Positions 7,534 to 16,948 are shown, numbered from the stretch's first letter. The stretch is 64,000 nucleotides of DNA from an uncultured Saprospiraceae bacterium (GCA_938002665.1 CALLAE010000004.1:38824-102823); one strand, 5' to 3'. The notes: a model not told the origin generated them from the letters alone. Translations and numbers: made by a program.

Positions 7534-8941
7534 ACAAGCTAATTTCTATGAAAGTGTAGAAAGGAATTACGATAAGGCTGCTGCCCTAACCAAGCATCCC
7601 AAAGGACTACTAGAACAAATCAAAGTCTGTAATGCTATCTATCAGATGAACTTTCCTATCAGAGTAGGAAAAGACTATAAAGTGATAGAAGCTTATAGAG
7701 TGCAGCACAGTCACCATAGACTACCTACTAAGGGAGGAATTAGATTCAGTCATCTGGTTAATCAAGAAGAGGTTATGGCCCTAGCTACTCTCATGACCTA
7801 CAAGTGCGCAATAGTAGATGTGCCTTTTGGAGGAGCAAAAGGAGGGGTCAAAATCAGCACCAGAAAATATGACGCAGAACAACTGGAAAAAATTACCCGT
7901 CGATATACTGTAGAGCTGGTAAGAAAAAATTTCATAGGTCCTGGAACAGATGTGCCAGCACCTGATTATGGAACAGGGTCCAGAGAAATGGCATGGATTC
8001 TAGACACCTATCAGCAGCTTAATAATGGAGAACTTGATAGTGCAGCTTGTGTCACAGGAAAGCCGGTAGCCCAGAACGGAATCAGAGGTAGAACAGAAGC
8101 CACAGGAAGAGGTGTTTTCTACGGACTCAAAGAAATGTTGAGCAATGAAGCTGATTGCAAAAAATGGGGCCTCGCACCAGGTATAGAAGGCAAGACGATG
8201 GTTATCCAAGGTCTCGGAAATGTCGGATCTTATACTGGTTCTATTTCTATAAAAGAAGGTGGTGTGAAGGTTGTCGGTGTTTCAGAAATGGAAGGCACTA
8301 TATACAGCCCTAAAGGAATAGATATAGATAAGCTTGTAAAATACAGAAAAGCCAAGGGTACTATTATGGGCTTTCCTGGAACAAAAAAAGCAAAGGATAG
8401 AGGAGACTGGGTAGGGATAGAATGTGATATCCTTGTTCCAGCAGCACTAGAGAGTCAAATCACTAAGGCAAATGCAAAACAAGTAAAAGCTAAAATTATA
8501 GCCGAGGCTGCAAATGGACCAGTGACAGCGGATGCAGAAACGATTCTCCTCAAGAAAGGATGTATAGTTGTGCCAGATATGTACCTAAATGCTGGAGGTG
8601 TTACTGTATCATATTTCGAATGGTTAAAGAACCTTTCTCACGTGAGATATGGGAGAATAGAAAAGAGATTTGATCAGAATGCCTATACTAACATTGTAGA
8701 ACTGGTAGAAAGCCTGACAGGTAAGAAGGTAGGGGAAAGAAGAAAGTCATTCATTACCAGAGGAGCGGATGAGGTAGATCTCGTCAGATCTGGTCTGGAA
8801 GAAACGATGATTACATCCTACCAGCAGATACGAGAAGTATTTAACAAAAGAAAGAAAGTGACAGATCTAAGGACAGCCGCATTCATTACTGCAATAGACA
8901 AAATCGCCAATGATTATAAAGCTATGGGGATATTCCCATAA
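7526..8941 (+). CDS. Glu/Leu/Phe/Val dehydrogenase (glutamate dehydrogenase)
   Basis: Reversible oxidative deamination of glutamate to 2-oxoglutarate and ammonia with NAD(P). The 471-residue protein has PTKGGIRFS (67-75), the catalytic-lysine motif VPFGGAKGG with Lys105, PAPDYGTGSREM, and the nucleotide-binding MVIQGLGNVGS. A late AEAANGP block and NAGGVTVSYFEW are also typical. It starts inside the ccmD-like gene (8-base overlap), so it is the last gene of the ccm run, and is followed by a strong hairpin terminator at 9012. Cofactor choice is not decidable by eye. Confidence 0.94.
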   Translation: MSKQANFYESVERNYDKAAALTKHPKGLLEQIKVCNAIYQMNFPIRVGKDYKVIEAYRVQHSHHRLPTKGGIRFSHLVNQEEVMALATLMTYKCAIVDVPFGGAKGGVKISTRKYDAEQLEKITRRYTVELVRKNFIGPGTDVPAPDYGTGSREMAWILDTYQQLNNGELDSAACVTGKPVAQNGIRGRTEATGRGVFYGLKEMLSNEADCKKWGLAPGIEGKTMVIQGLGNVGSYTGSISIKEGGVKVVGVSEMEGTIYSPKGIDIDKLVKYRKAKGTIMGFPGTKKAKDRGDWVGIECDILVPAALESQITKANAKQVKAKIIAEAANGPVTADAETILLKKGCIVVPDMYLNAGGVTVSYFEWLKNLSHVRYGRIEKRFDQNAYTNIVELVESLTGKKVGERRKSFITRGADEVDLVRSGLEETMITSYQQIREVFNKRKKVTDLRTAAFITAIDKIANDYKAMGIFP

Positions 8942-9011
8942 GCCCTAAGTAATAAACTTTGAAATCTTAGCGTTAAGAATTCAAGTAAAGAGTTTTTTCA
9001 TAGTTGGTTCT

Positions 9012-9040
9012 AAGCCTTGGATTTCCCAAGGCTTTTTGCA
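9012..9040 (+). terminator. Rho-independent terminator after glutamate dehydrogenase
   Basis: A perfect 9-bp stem AAGCCTTGG / CCAAGGCTT with loop ATTTC, followed directly by a T run. It closes the ccmB-ccmC-ccmD-gdh transcription unit. Confidence 0.85.
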
Positions 9041-9146
9041 TTTAAGAATAAAAAGAGGAATTAGCCCTGTCATAAAAAATTTAACTTAGGAAATACTAGG
9101 TATGAATAAAATATTATTCTAATTTCGCGTTAAAAGAACAATTGAG

Positions 9147-9620
9147 ATGGCAGAGAAGTTAGATAAGATAGACCTCAAAATACTTAGAATACTACAAGAA
9201 AATAGTAAGATTACTAATCTAGATCTTTCTAAAAAGATAGGTCTTTCTCCTGCACCGACTTTAGAAAGAGTCAAAAAACTAGAATCAACAAATATCATAG
9301 AAAGTTACCACGCTAAAGTCAATCCTGAGAAAATTGGATTGAACGTTGGTACCTTTGTTTTAGTTACTTTAGCTTGGAACAAGGAAAACGCTTTAGAGAA
9401 CTTTATTGAAAAGCTCAATAAAATAGACGAAGTCACTGAAGCCTACATTATTACGGGTGATGGAGATTTCTTGCTTAAGATTATTACTAAAGATATTCCG
9501 AGCTACGAGCAATTACTATTTAAAAAACTATCCCAAATAGAGGAAGTTGAAAGATTAAAAACATTCATGACTTTATCTAAGGTGAAGAAAAGCAAAGTAT
9601 TGCCTTTCGATTATGAATAA
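9147..9620 (+). CDS. Lrp/AsnC family transcriptional regulator
   Basis: 157 residues: N-terminal winged helix-turn-helix (about 5-60; LDKIDLKILRILQENSK, then LSPAPTLERVKKLE) and a C-terminal RAM/ligand-binding domain (about 75-150; ITGDGDFLLKI). Feast/famine regulators of this type bind amino acids. It sits as a single gene between two terminators immediately downstream of glutamate dehydrogenase, so control of amino acid or nitrogen genes is a reasonable inference but is not shown. A TAATTTCG box at 9120-9127 lies 19 bases upstream of the ATG and may be its promoter -7 element. Confidence 0.9.
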   Translation: MAEKLDKIDLKILRILQENSKITNLDLSKKIGLSPAPTLERVKKLESTNIIESYHAKVNPEKIGLNVGTFVLVTLAWNKENALENFIEKLNKIDEVTEAYIITGDGDFLLKIITKDIPSYEQLLFKKLSQIEEVERLKTFMTLSKVKKSKVLPFDYE

Positions 9621-9642
9621 AGATGAATTTACCTCCAAAAAG

Positions 9643-9676
9643 TGGCTGTTTCTTCAAGGAGAAGCAGCCATTTTCA
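9643..9676 (+). terminator. Rho-independent terminator after the Lrp-type gene
   Basis: A 12-bp stem (TGGCTGTTTCTT / GAGAAGCAGCCA, with two G-T pairs) around loop CAAG, followed by TTTTC. It ends the monocistronic regulator gene. Confidence 0.8.
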
Positions 9677-9699
9677 TTTCTAGTAGAACCTAATACATT

Positions 9700-10485
9700 A
9701 TGATGAGACACAACTCCTTGTTATGGGAACTGTCTAAAGGTGATAACTCGGCAAGATCATATCTTTTTGGGACGATGCATGTAAAAGATGAAAAAGCTTA
9801 CCAGCACATCAAGAAAGCTCAGAACGCCTTGTGTAAATGCAGTCACTTCTACTCCGAAATCAATCTCGATAAAGCAAAACTACAATTAGATACTAGCCAT
9901 TATCTTTTAGCAGATGAGGCCAGCCTAGATAAAGCTTTAGGACAGAAAAGGTTTGACAAAATGAAAACAATCTTTGATCGTACTTTTAGTTTTGACTTAG
10001 AACGGCACAAAAGATTTTTGCCCCTGATTATTCTTAACATGCTTGCAGAAAGTGTCTTACGAGAAGACAATCATCAGGCCCTGGATGCTTATCTTTGGAC
10101 GGCAGCAAAAAAACTAAAATTAGTTTGTGATGGCTTGGAGACAATAGAAGAACAAGTATCAGTACTTACCGCTCTTGACCTAGATGTTCAGTTAAAAATG
10201 TTAAAAGAGGTTGCTGAAAATATATCTAAATACAGAAAGTCTGTAATAAGTCTAAGTGAATTGTATGTCAATGAAGATATTGTGAAATTATACCAGAAAA
10301 CTAAAAGGAGTTTAGGTGCATTGAGAAAAGATCTATTGTACAAAAGAAATGATATAATGTCTAATCGCATTTATTTCAATATACAACAAGCTAGTTTCTA
10401 TGCAGTAGGTGCAGCTCATTTGGGAGGAGACAAAGGAATCTTAGCCAAACTTAAGAGAAAAGGTATTACACTAAAACCGATATAA
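9700..10485 (+). CDS. TraB/GumN family protein
   Basis: 261 residues. The family hallmarks are present at both ends: YLFGTMHVKD (about 21-30) and YAVGAAHLGGDKG near the C-terminus, carrying the paired GxxH motifs thought to bind metal in TraB/Tiki-type proteases. No signal peptide is evident, so it looks cytoplasmic, unlike many GumN relatives. It begins about 25 bases after the Lrp terminator and is followed six bases later by gldC, so the two may be co-transcribed. Molecular function unproven. Confidence 0.82.
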   Translation: MMRHNSLLWELSKGDNSARSYLFGTMHVKDEKAYQHIKKAQNALCKCSHFYSEINLDKAKLQLDTSHYLLADEASLDKALGQKRFDKMKTIFDRTFSFDLERHKRFLPLIILNMLAESVLREDNHQALDAYLWTAAKKLKLVCDGLETIEEQVSVLTALDLDVQLKMLKEVAENISKYRKSVISLSELYVNEDIVKLYQKTKRSLGALRKDLLYKRNDIMSNRIYFNIQQASFYAVGAAHLGGDKGILAKLKRKGITLKPI

Positions 10486-10491
10486 ATTAAC

Positions 10492-10839
10492 ATGAAATCA
10501 GATATCAAAATAACAGTTGAGCTAGATAGTAAAAAACAGCCTGAAAAAATTACCTGGTCAGCTGACTCTCCTGATGGGGTACAGACTAGAGAGAGCAAAG
10601 CCTTACTCTTATCTTTCTTTGATACTGCATCTTTAGAAACATTCAAAATTGATCTGTGGACAAATGAGATGCAGATAGCAGAAATGGATAGATTGATGTT
10701 CCATACCCTACGAGCATTGACTGATACTTATTATAAAGCTACTAAGAACGAGGAGTTGGCTAATCATATGAGGAGCTTTGTAGATCATTTTGGAGAATTT
10801 ACGAGCATAATACCCAAAGAGTCCAAACAATCAGAATAA
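10492..10839 (+). CDS. gldC: Gliding motility protein GldC
   Basis: 115-residue cytoplasmic protein of the GldC family. Support is the N-terminal IKITVELDSKKQPEKITWSA, the DLWTNEMQIAEMD middle block and the C-terminal MRSFVDHFGEF. In Flavobacterium GldC supports gliding without being essential; here it points to a Bacteroidetes host, and many non-gliding members also carry it. It follows the TraB/GumN gene by six bases. The 199-base gap after it is very AT-rich, with one DnaA-box-like 9-mer (10888-10896) but no other structure that I trust. Confidence 0.9.
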   Translation: MKSDIKITVELDSKKQPEKITWSADSPDGVQTRESKALLLSFFDTASLETFKIDLWTNEMQIAEMDRLMFHTLRALTDTYYKATKNEELANHMRSFVDHFGEFTSIIPKESKQSE

Positions 10840-11038
10840 ATAACGTATTACAGATTATTTATATATAATTAATTGTTAATATAAAAGTTATCCACATACT
10901 TTATATTGAATCTTTTGTAATTTATTGATAAACAGATACTTAGGTGTCATGATTTCCACAATGGTCTAATTTGTTACATATTAAATAAAAAATTAATATA
11001 TATAATTTCTATATTCGTATCTTACTCAATCTAATAGG

Positions 11039-11908
11039 ATGCAAAACAAACTAACTGAAAGATTCATAGAGTGCCTGAATCTGATAAAAGAGCAAAATAA
11101 CATACCCTCTAACAGGCAGTTTGCTAAAGCAATAGGAATCCATAATCAATGTCTTAGCGATATTACAACTGGGAAAAGGCCTGTAAATGCCGATCACATT
11201 CTTAAGCTAGTCACCTCTTATAATATCAATGCCAACTATATTTTCTCAGGTGAAGGCGCCATTTTCGATAATCTAGATGACAACAATAAAAAATCAATTC
11301 CCCATAATGGAATTATTACGATAGTTACAAATGAGGAAGGTCAGGAAAAGATAGTGCATGTCCCAGTCGCTGCGCAAGCTGGATATATTGACCAATTTTT
11401 AGATCCCGTATTCATAGAAGAATTGCCAACATTCAATCTGCCAGACAGAAGATTCTCCACTGGCACGCATAGGTGTTTTGACATTTCAGGAGATAGTATG
11501 GAGCCCTCACTTTTTGCAGGCGAAAAACTCGTTTGCAGCTTTATAGATCCTGAAAACTGGGTTGGAAACCTAAGAAACAACTACGTCTATGTGGTGGTTA
11601 CTTCATCAGGTCTAGTTGTCAAACGTTTAGTGAATTGCATCAAGGATAGCAATGAATTAATCCTAAAGTCAGATAACAGTTTCTATGATAATTATACCAT
11701 CCCTATTGATGAGGTAAAGGAAATATGGCTAGTTACTTACAAGATTTCTCCATTTATGCCATCTCCGAATAATATTAGAAATGCCTTACATAAGGAAGTG
11801 GATAGCCTGAGGTCAACAATTTCTGATCAAAGCAAGATGATTCTTAGCCTCAACACGACCATCGAAAAAATGCTCAAGCAAAACAGGATGACCTCAGCTA
11901 GATATTGA
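11039..11908 (+). CDS. S24-family (LexA/CI-like) transcriptional regulator
   Basis: 289 residues: N-terminal helix-turn-helix (about 1-70; SNRQFAKAIGIHNQCLSDITTGKRP) and an S24 peptidase-type domain with the catalytic pair Ser153 in SGDSMEPSL and Lys195 in LVVKRL. A candidate self-cleavage bond Ala114-Gly115 lies 38 residues before the serine, close to the spacing in LexA. The C-terminal 45 residues look like a coiled coil, an extension that LexA lacks. Such proteins can be SOS-type or prophage repressors, but no phage gene is nearby. It heads a three-gene run with a small protein and a degenerate ABC protein. A TATATTCG box at 11010-11017 may be its promoter. Confidence 0.88.
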   Translation: MQNKLTERFIECLNLIKEQNNIPSNRQFAKAIGIHNQCLSDITTGKRPVNADHILKLVTSYNINANYIFSGEGAIFDNLDDNNKKSIPHNGIITIVTNEEGQEKIVHVPVAAQAGYIDQFLDPVFIEELPTFNLPDRRFSTGTHRCFDISGDSMEPSLFAGEKLVCSFIDPENWVGNLRNNYVYVVVTSSGLVVKRLVNCIKDSNELILKSDNSFYDNYTIPIDEVKEIWLVTYKISPFMPSPNNIRNALHKEVDSLRSTISDQSKMILSLNTTIEKMLKQNRMTSARY

Positions 11909-11910
11909 GA

Positions 11911-12135
11911 ATGAATAAAAGAATAACTGGAATAGTTACATATCATGAACTTGAAGGAGGTTTTTGGGGTATAGACACAGGAGCCGAGAAATACTTACCT
12001 ATCAACCTCCCAGAGCAGCTAAAAAACAACGGCAGTAAAATAAGCTGTTCTATTACAATATTAGAAGATGTAATGACAATACATAACTGGGGTGAGCCCT
12101 GCACAATCTTTTCCTTCTCCACTTTAGACATATAA
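11911..12135 (+). CDS. Small conserved hypothetical protein (OB-like)
   Basis: 74 residues from the ATG at 11911; a TTG at 11905 is also in frame but overlaps the upstream stop and is less likely. Pattern ITGIVTYHELEGGFWGID, then LPINLPEQLKNNG and a closing MTIHNWGEPCTIF, suggests a compact five-strand beta-barrel, and I recall similar short proteins of unknown function in many phyla. It begins two bases after the S24 regulator stop and ends four bases before the degenerate ABC gene, so the three form one operon. No function can be assigned. Confidence 0.65.
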   Translation: MNKRITGIVTYHELEGGFWGIDTGAEKYLPINLPEQLKNNGSKISCSITILEDVMTIHNWGEPCTIFSFSTLDI

Positions 12136-12139
12136 AAGA

Positions 12140-12736
12140 ATGGCACAAGAGACTGTCATATCCATTCCATCCACCTCCTCATCTTCAGCAATAGAAATCT
12201 GCAAAGGAGAACTTGTATATACTAACGATGGTAACTCCTTCAAAAAGCTTGTACACAAAATCCTAGGTAAGGAAGCTAATAACTCAGAAGTACTAGGACA
12301 AAAGTTAGATAACCTTAATACTAAGAACCTAGCCCAACTAAGAAGGCAAATCGCTTATATCAGTGATGACCTTTACTTATCTGAAGTAGTATCTGTGCAG
12401 ACGAATATTGACATATATGCCAAAAGCATAGGTCTCGCATCTCCACCTACCTTTATCAATGCCTGGATGCAGAACACTAAGCTGAGGCAAGAAGATATTG
12501 TCGAGGAACTAAATACAATACAAAAGCATCAACTAAGAATTATAATAGGTCTAGCTAAAAATCCTAAACTGGTCATCTTAGCTAATCCCATTTCTCAAAT
12601 AGATAACTCAGTCTATCTTAAATCTATGGAAGGGTTCTATTCTATGATGATGGAGAAAGGCCTGACACTAATCACGAGCTATTCTAATGCCCAACTAATG
12701 TCCCAATTTCCAGGCCGTGTCATACAGCTGAATTAA
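12140..12736 (+). CDS. FtsE-like ABC protein lacking all ATPase motifs
   Basis: 198 residues. The C-terminal two thirds follow FtsE/LolD-type ABC ATPases: [17 protein letters not shown] (Q-loop region), [19 protein letters not shown] in the place of the LSGGQ signature and [10 protein letters not shown] in the place of Walker B, ending PGRVIQLN. Every catalytic element is altered: the Walker A position reads [11 protein letters not shown] instead of GxxGxGKST, the Q-loop Gln is Asp, the signature is lost, Walker B DE is AN, and the H-loop His is missing (ITSYS). The fold may be retained with no ATP hydrolysis, so it is probably a regulatory or structural pseudo-ATPase. No permease (FtsX) gene is near. 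It ends four bases inside the convergent gene. Confidence 0.65.
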   Translation: MAQETVISIPSTSSSSAIEICKGELVYTNDGNSFKKLVHKILGKEANNSEVLGQKLDNLNTKNLAQLRRQIAYISDDLYLSEVVSVQTNIDIYAKSIGLASPPTFINAWMQNTKLRQEDIVEELNTIQKHQLRIIIGLAKNPKLVILANPISQIDNSVYLKSMEGFYSMMMEKGLTLITSYSNAQLMSQFPGRVIQLN

Positions 12737-14844
12737 TGCTTCATCAAACCAAAAGCTTCAGCTGCACTTTCCACTGGTAGCTTACAGACTTTATTCTGGC
12801 AAACATATATCCGAGTGACACCTTCGATATACTTACTCTTTAGTAACTCCAGTTCCCCTTCTCTTTTACTACCTAGAAATATAGAATTTCCATGATACCT
12901 ACTAGCTAATTCTTTACGCAATGCCATTGCATCCTCACCGACTATTGCCAATTCATAAGGCGTCTTAATATGATCTAGCAATAACTGCATCCAATTACTA
13001 TAAAAACTCAAGTACTCTGTTGTCGACAATTTATCCATCATGTTATTCAACATTTGCTTAGACGTCTCAAGGTACTTCTTATTGTAACTGAGAGTCCCTA
13101 AAGTAAAGAGGCTTCTAGCCATAGATGAGTTAGAAGCTGGAATAACATTATCATTATATTCTGCTTTGTTAGCCACTAGAGGGGGGTCTAGCTTGGAAGT
13201 ATAATCAAACATCTTAGTGCCATCATTGAAGAAATTTGTGTAACAATATGCAGCTAGCTTGTCACTATGTTCTATCCATTTTTTATCAAAAGTTGCTTGG
13301 TACAATTTTAGAAAAGCATGGATAGTCAAGGCGTAATCATCCAAGAAAGCATTGATACTCGACTTTCCATCTTTATAATTTCTATTGAGCCTTCCGCCTT
13401 TTTCCATCTGTTTATCCACAATGAACTCAGCATTCTGCAGAGCCTTTACTAAATATTTTTCTTCTCCTAGAGCATTATATGCATCCAGATAGCCAGCCAG
13501 CATCAAGGCATTCCAGCTGGTCAAGGTTTTGTCATCTGTACCAGGCCTCACCCTCTTAGCTCTTACTGACATCAGCTGAACTTTACTTGCAGTGATTGCT
13601 TTTTCAGCATCAGTGAGAGACATGGAGTTTTCCTTTGCTAGACTTTCTAGGTTCTTCACTTTATTAAGAATAGTAGTATGTTCCCAATTGCCTTCTTCGG
13701 AAACATCATAAAGTTTTTTGAAAAGCTTTGCTTCATTTGTCTGTCCCAATACTGCATCTATTTCTTCTTCCGTCCAGACATAAAATTTCCCTTCCTCTCC
13801 TTCACTATCTGCATCTAAGGAAGAGTAGAATCCATTCTGATCTGACATCAGCTCTCTTTCTATAAAATCTATAGTTTCTACAACTACATCTTTATAGAGT
13901 TGCTTTTGTGTGAGTTGATAGGCTTGTGCATATATACTGACTAGTTGCCCATTATCATATAGCATTTTTTCAAAGTGAGGCACCAGCCATGCTTTATCAG
14001 TTGAGTATCTAGCAAAGCCACCTCCCAGTTGATCATAGATACCTCCGTTAGCCATTTTGTCTAGGCTGAGCAGGGTAGTATTGAGTGCAGCTTCATTTCC
14101 GGTAATCCAGTGGTATTTCATGAGAAACTCGTAGGCATTTGGCATAGGAAACTTAGGTTCACCTTGTCTTCCGCCATCTATCTGGTCATACTTACCTAAG
14201 CACTTATCCACTACATGATCTAAATCTGACATTGTGAAATTAAAAGGATTAGTGTTGACCTCTATCAAGTTTGATCCAGCAATCCCTTCAGTCAACTGAT
14301 TAGCTGACTCTTCCAACTTAGTTGGGTCATTTTGTTTTAGATCTACAAATTGATCAAGCAGTTTTAGCCATTGTTCTTTAGGATAGTAGGTGCCGGCGTA
14401 GATTGGTTTTCCATTAGGTAAGGTAATTGCATTTAGAGGCCAACCACCCCTGCCACTAATTAGTTGAGCAGCTGTCATATACACATCATCTACATCTGGC
14501 CGCTCCTCTCTATCCACTTTGATAGGAACAAAGTGCTCATTCATCAGTTGCGCAACAATAGAATCTTCAAAAGATTCGTGCTCCATAACATGGCACCAGT
14601 GACAAGCAGCATAGCCTACAGAAATAATCATCAGCTTGTCTTCGGCTTTTGCTTTGTCTAAAGCTTCTTTACCCCATGGATGCCAGTCTACTGGATTGTA
14701 GGCATGTTGTAATAAGTATGGACTAGACTCATTGACCAGCTTATTAGCACGTTTACCATCCTGAATGCTGCTTACAGATTTCTTATTACAAGCTATAAAG
14801 CCCAAAAGAGCAAGAAGTAATAAGATATAGTTCTTGAGAGACAT
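12733..14844 (-). CDS. Thioredoxin-domain lipoprotein of the YyaL/SPATA20 family
   Basis: 703 residues. A lipobox (LLGFIAC, Cys19) follows a hydrophobic stretch. The N-terminal DUF255 thioredoxin-like domain (about 30-190) contains [19 protein letters not shown] and the CxxC-like [13 protein letters not shown], with [11 protein letters not shown]. The remainder is an (alpha/alpha)6-barrel like N-acylglucosamine 2-epimerases, with [17 protein letters not shown]. Most family members are cytoplasmic; the lipid anchor here places this one outside the inner membrane. Function is not established. It converges on the pseudo-ABC gene with a four-base overlap. Confidence 0.88.
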   Translation of the reverse strand: MSLKNYILLLLALLGFIACNKKSVSSIQDGKRANKLVNESSPYLLQHAYNPVDWHPWGKEALDKAKAEDKLMIISVGYAACHWCHVMEHESFEDSIVAQLMNEHFVPIKVDREERPDVDDVYMTAAQLISGRGGWPLNAITLPNGKPIYAGTYYPKEQWLKLLDQFVDLKQNDPTKLEESANQLTEGIAGSNLIEVNTNPFNFTMSDLDHVVDKCLGKYDQIDGGRQGEPKFPMPNAYEFLMKYHWITGNEAALNTTLLSLDKMANGGIYDQLGGGFARYSTDKAWLVPHFEKMLYDNGQLVSIYAQAYQLTQKQLYKDVVVETIDFIERELMSDQNGFYSSLDADSEGEEGKFYVWTEEEIDAVLGQTNEAKLFKKLYDVSEEGNWEHTTILNKVKNLESLAKENSMSLTDAEKAITASKVQLMSVRAKRVRPGTDDKTLTSWNALMLAGYLDAYNALGEEKYLVKALQNAEFIVDKQMEKGGRLNRNYKDGKSSINAFLDDYALTIHAFLKLYQATFDKKWIEHSDKLAAYCYTNFFNDGTKMFDYTSKLDPPLVANKAEYNDNVIPASNSSMARSLFTLGTLSYNKKYLETSKQMLNNMMDKLSTTEYLSFYSNWMQLLLDHIKTPYELAIVGEDAMALRKELASRYHGNSIFLGSKREGELELLKSKYIEGVTRIYVCQNKVCKLPVESAAEAFGLMKH

Positions 14845-14995
14845 ATGTATTTATTTAAAGACTTAGAAGGGCAAATATAGTCTTCTCCTGCTGTTCTTTT
14901 AAGAGACAGAACAAAGGCTTATATTATTCTTAACGGACTGATTATCTGAGACTTACTAAATTTTTACTATTTTACAGATAACAACTTTAGATCTT

Positions 14996-15484
14996 ATGCA
15001 TAGTCAGGTAGATTATAACTGGAGAAAGCTGAGTGGCGATAAAATAGAAGAGCCTCTAAAAGAAGCTGTTATCAGCACCATACTGAGAGAAAGAGAGGCT
15101 GGCAATAAGTTGAAAGTTTGTATTGGATCTGATTCTTTAGATAGAGCTGGAGTGGTGGAGTTTGCTACTGTCATTGTTTTTCTCAGAGAAAAGAAAGGTG
15201 GTTTTATGTTTATATCCAATGATAGGAAAGTTCAAAAGATGTCTATAAAAGAGCGAATGATTGCGGAGGTTGCCAGATCTATTGAGGTAGCTTACTCTCT
15301 TTGTGATGTTCTGGACCTTTACAAAGTAGAGCTGGAAGTCCATGCAGACATCAATACTGACCCTGGCTTCAAATCCAATGTTGCTCTTCGTGAAGCAATG
15401 GGTTATATACTAGGTATGGGCTTCGTATTCAAAGCTAAACCTGACGCCTTTGCTAGCTCTTCATGTGCTGACAAATGTATTTGA
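14996..15484 (+). CDS. RNase H-like protein of the YkuK family (DUF458)
   Basis: 162 residues matching the YkuK-type family: KVCIGSDSL (about 40-48), VEFATVIVFLREKKGG, EVHADINTDPGFKSN and the end block GFVFKAKPDAFASSSCADK. The acidic residues of the IGSDS and HADIN motifs fit an RNase H-like fold. The biological role is unknown. It is monocistronic and is followed by a cluster of TAGGTTAT repeats before the M16 peptidase pair. Confidence 0.85.
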   Translation: MHSQVDYNWRKLSGDKIEEPLKEAVISTILREREAGNKLKVCIGSDSLDRAGVVEFATVIVFLREKKGGFMFISNDRKVQKMSIKERMIAEVARSIEVAYSLCDVLDLYKVELEVHADINTDPGFKSNVALREAMGYILGMGFVFKAKPDAFASSSCADKCI

Positions 15485-15487
15485 TCT

Positions 15488-15533
15488 TAGGTTATTGTTC
15501 TAGGTTATCAGACTGTATTTTTGATATAACCTA
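15488..15533. repeat. Three copies of TAGGTTAT (two direct, one inverted)
   Basis: Between the YkuK-like gene and the M16 pair the octamer TAGGTTAT occurs at 15488-15495 and 15501-15508, and its reverse complement at 15526-15533. It is immediately followed by the palindrome GAGCATATAGCTC (about 15539-15551). The arrangement could be a hairpin at the end of the upstream transcript or an operator for the peptidase genes; there is no strong T run directly after it. Confidence 0.4.
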
Positions 15534-15615
15534 CTGTGAGCATATAGCTCATAACTTTAATGGTTTTCCAACAATGATTTCAGAATAATTTAGTTTAATT
15601 CGTAAAAATTTTCAG

Positions 15616-16938
15616 ATGAGATTATTAGCCTATGTCATCTTGTTTTTTCTAGGCACCACAGTGCATGCCCAGATGAATAAGATAGAGTTTACAGAATACG
15701 ATCTAGATAATGGTTTGCATGTTATTCTACACCAAGATGCGTCTACACCTATAGTCACCGTCTCAGTGATGTATCATGTAGGATCAAAGAATGAGAAGCC
15801 TGACAAAACTGGTTTTGCACATTTCTTTGAGCATTTACTTTTTGAAGGCTCAGAGAATATTAAAAGAGGAGAGTATGATTCTTATGTAGAGAGTGCAGGA
15901 GGTACCCTTAATGCCAATACCACTTATGATCGGACCTTTTACTTTGAGATACTACCTTCTAATCAGTTAGAGCTAGGGCTATGGCTGGAATCAGAAAGAA
16001 TGCTACATGCAGTAGTAGACATAGAAGGTGTAGAGACTCAGAGACAAGTTGTAAAAGAAGAGAGAAGGCAGAGAATAGATAACCAGCCTTACGGCTCCGT
16101 AGTGGAGGAAAGTATGAAGCGCATGTATTCATCTCACCCTTACAAATGGCCAGTAATAGGCTATATGGAGCATCTCAATGCTGCTGAAGAGGCAGACTAC
16201 AAGCAGTTCTATGCAGACTTTTACGTACCTAATAATGCTGTACTGAGTATAGCTGGAGATATAGATATAAATCAGACTAAAGAATGGATTGCAAAATACT
16301 TTGGCTCAATACCTAAGAGCACTAAGCAGATATACAGACCTTCTATTACGGAACCTAACCTGACAAGTGAAATACGTGATACAATATATGATAACATTCA
16401 GCTACCTGCAGTTATTCAGACTTATAGAATACCTGCCCAAGGTACTCCAGAGTTCTATGCAGTCTCTATGCTCGCTACCTTGCTATCCCAAGGAGAATCA
16501 TCTAGACTAAACAAGGCCTTGGTAGACGAACAACAAAAAGCACTTTTTGTAGGAGCTTTCCCATTTGAATTAGAAGACCCGGGAGTAAGTATCGCCTTTG
16601 CAATATGTAATATGGGACTAGACCCAGCTGATGTGGAAATGGCAATGGATGCAGAGGTAGACAAAGTGAAGAATGAATTAATCTCAGATGAAGAATTTCA
16701 GAAACTTAAAAATCAAATCGAAAATGACTTCATCAGTTCTAATGCTAGAATGTCAGGTATAGCTGAAAGCTTAGCTAACTATCATATGTATTTCGGTAAT
16801 GCTGATCTAATTAATACTGAGATAGATCGATATCTAGCAGTGACTAAAGAAGATATAATGGAAGCTGCAAAAAATTATTTCAATAAGGAGAACAGAGTGG
16901 TTCTTTATTATTTACCTAAGCCTACTGCTCAACCATAA
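15616..16938 (+). CDS. M16 family zinc peptidase (active subunit)
   Basis: 440 residues with a signal peptide (about 1-19, cut near VHAQ). The inverted zinc motif HXXEH is HFFEH at 69-73, and the downstream metal-ligand Glu lies in the conserved RQVVKEERRQR region. This is the catalytic half of an M16 pair: the next gene, 10 bases on, encodes a partner lacking the motif, like the mitochondrial processing peptidase alpha/beta arrangement. Probable periplasmic peptide degradation (inference). Confidence 0.92.
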   Translation: MRLLAYVILFFLGTTVHAQMNKIEFTEYDLDNGLHVILHQDASTPIVTVSVMYHVGSKNEKPDKTGFAHFFEHLLFEGSENIKRGEYDSYVESAGGTLNANTTYDRTFYFEILPSNQLELGLWLESERMLHAVVDIEGVETQRQVVKEERRQRIDNQPYGSVVEESMKRMYSSHPYKWPVIGYMEHLNAAEEADYKQFYADFYVPNNAVLSIAGDIDINQTKEWIAKYFGSIPKSTKQIYRPSITEPNLTSEIRDTIYDNIQLPAVIQTYRIPAQGTPEFYAVSMLATLLSQGESSRLNKALVDEQQKALFVGAFPFELEDPGVSIAFAICNMGLDPADVEMAMDAEVDKVKNELISDEEFQKLKNQIENDFISSNARMSGIAESLANYHMYFGNADLINTEIDRYLAVTKEDIMEAAKNYFNKENRVVLYYLPKPTAQP

Positions 16939-16948
16939 AATAGACAAG

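Noticed and set aside
10840-11038. AT-rich gap with a perfect DnaA box TTATCCACA (10888-10896), considered as a replication origin
   Set aside because: Only one consensus box is present, the same 9-mer also occurs inside the 703-residue gene near 13411, and dnaA, dnaN or other origin-linked genes are absent.
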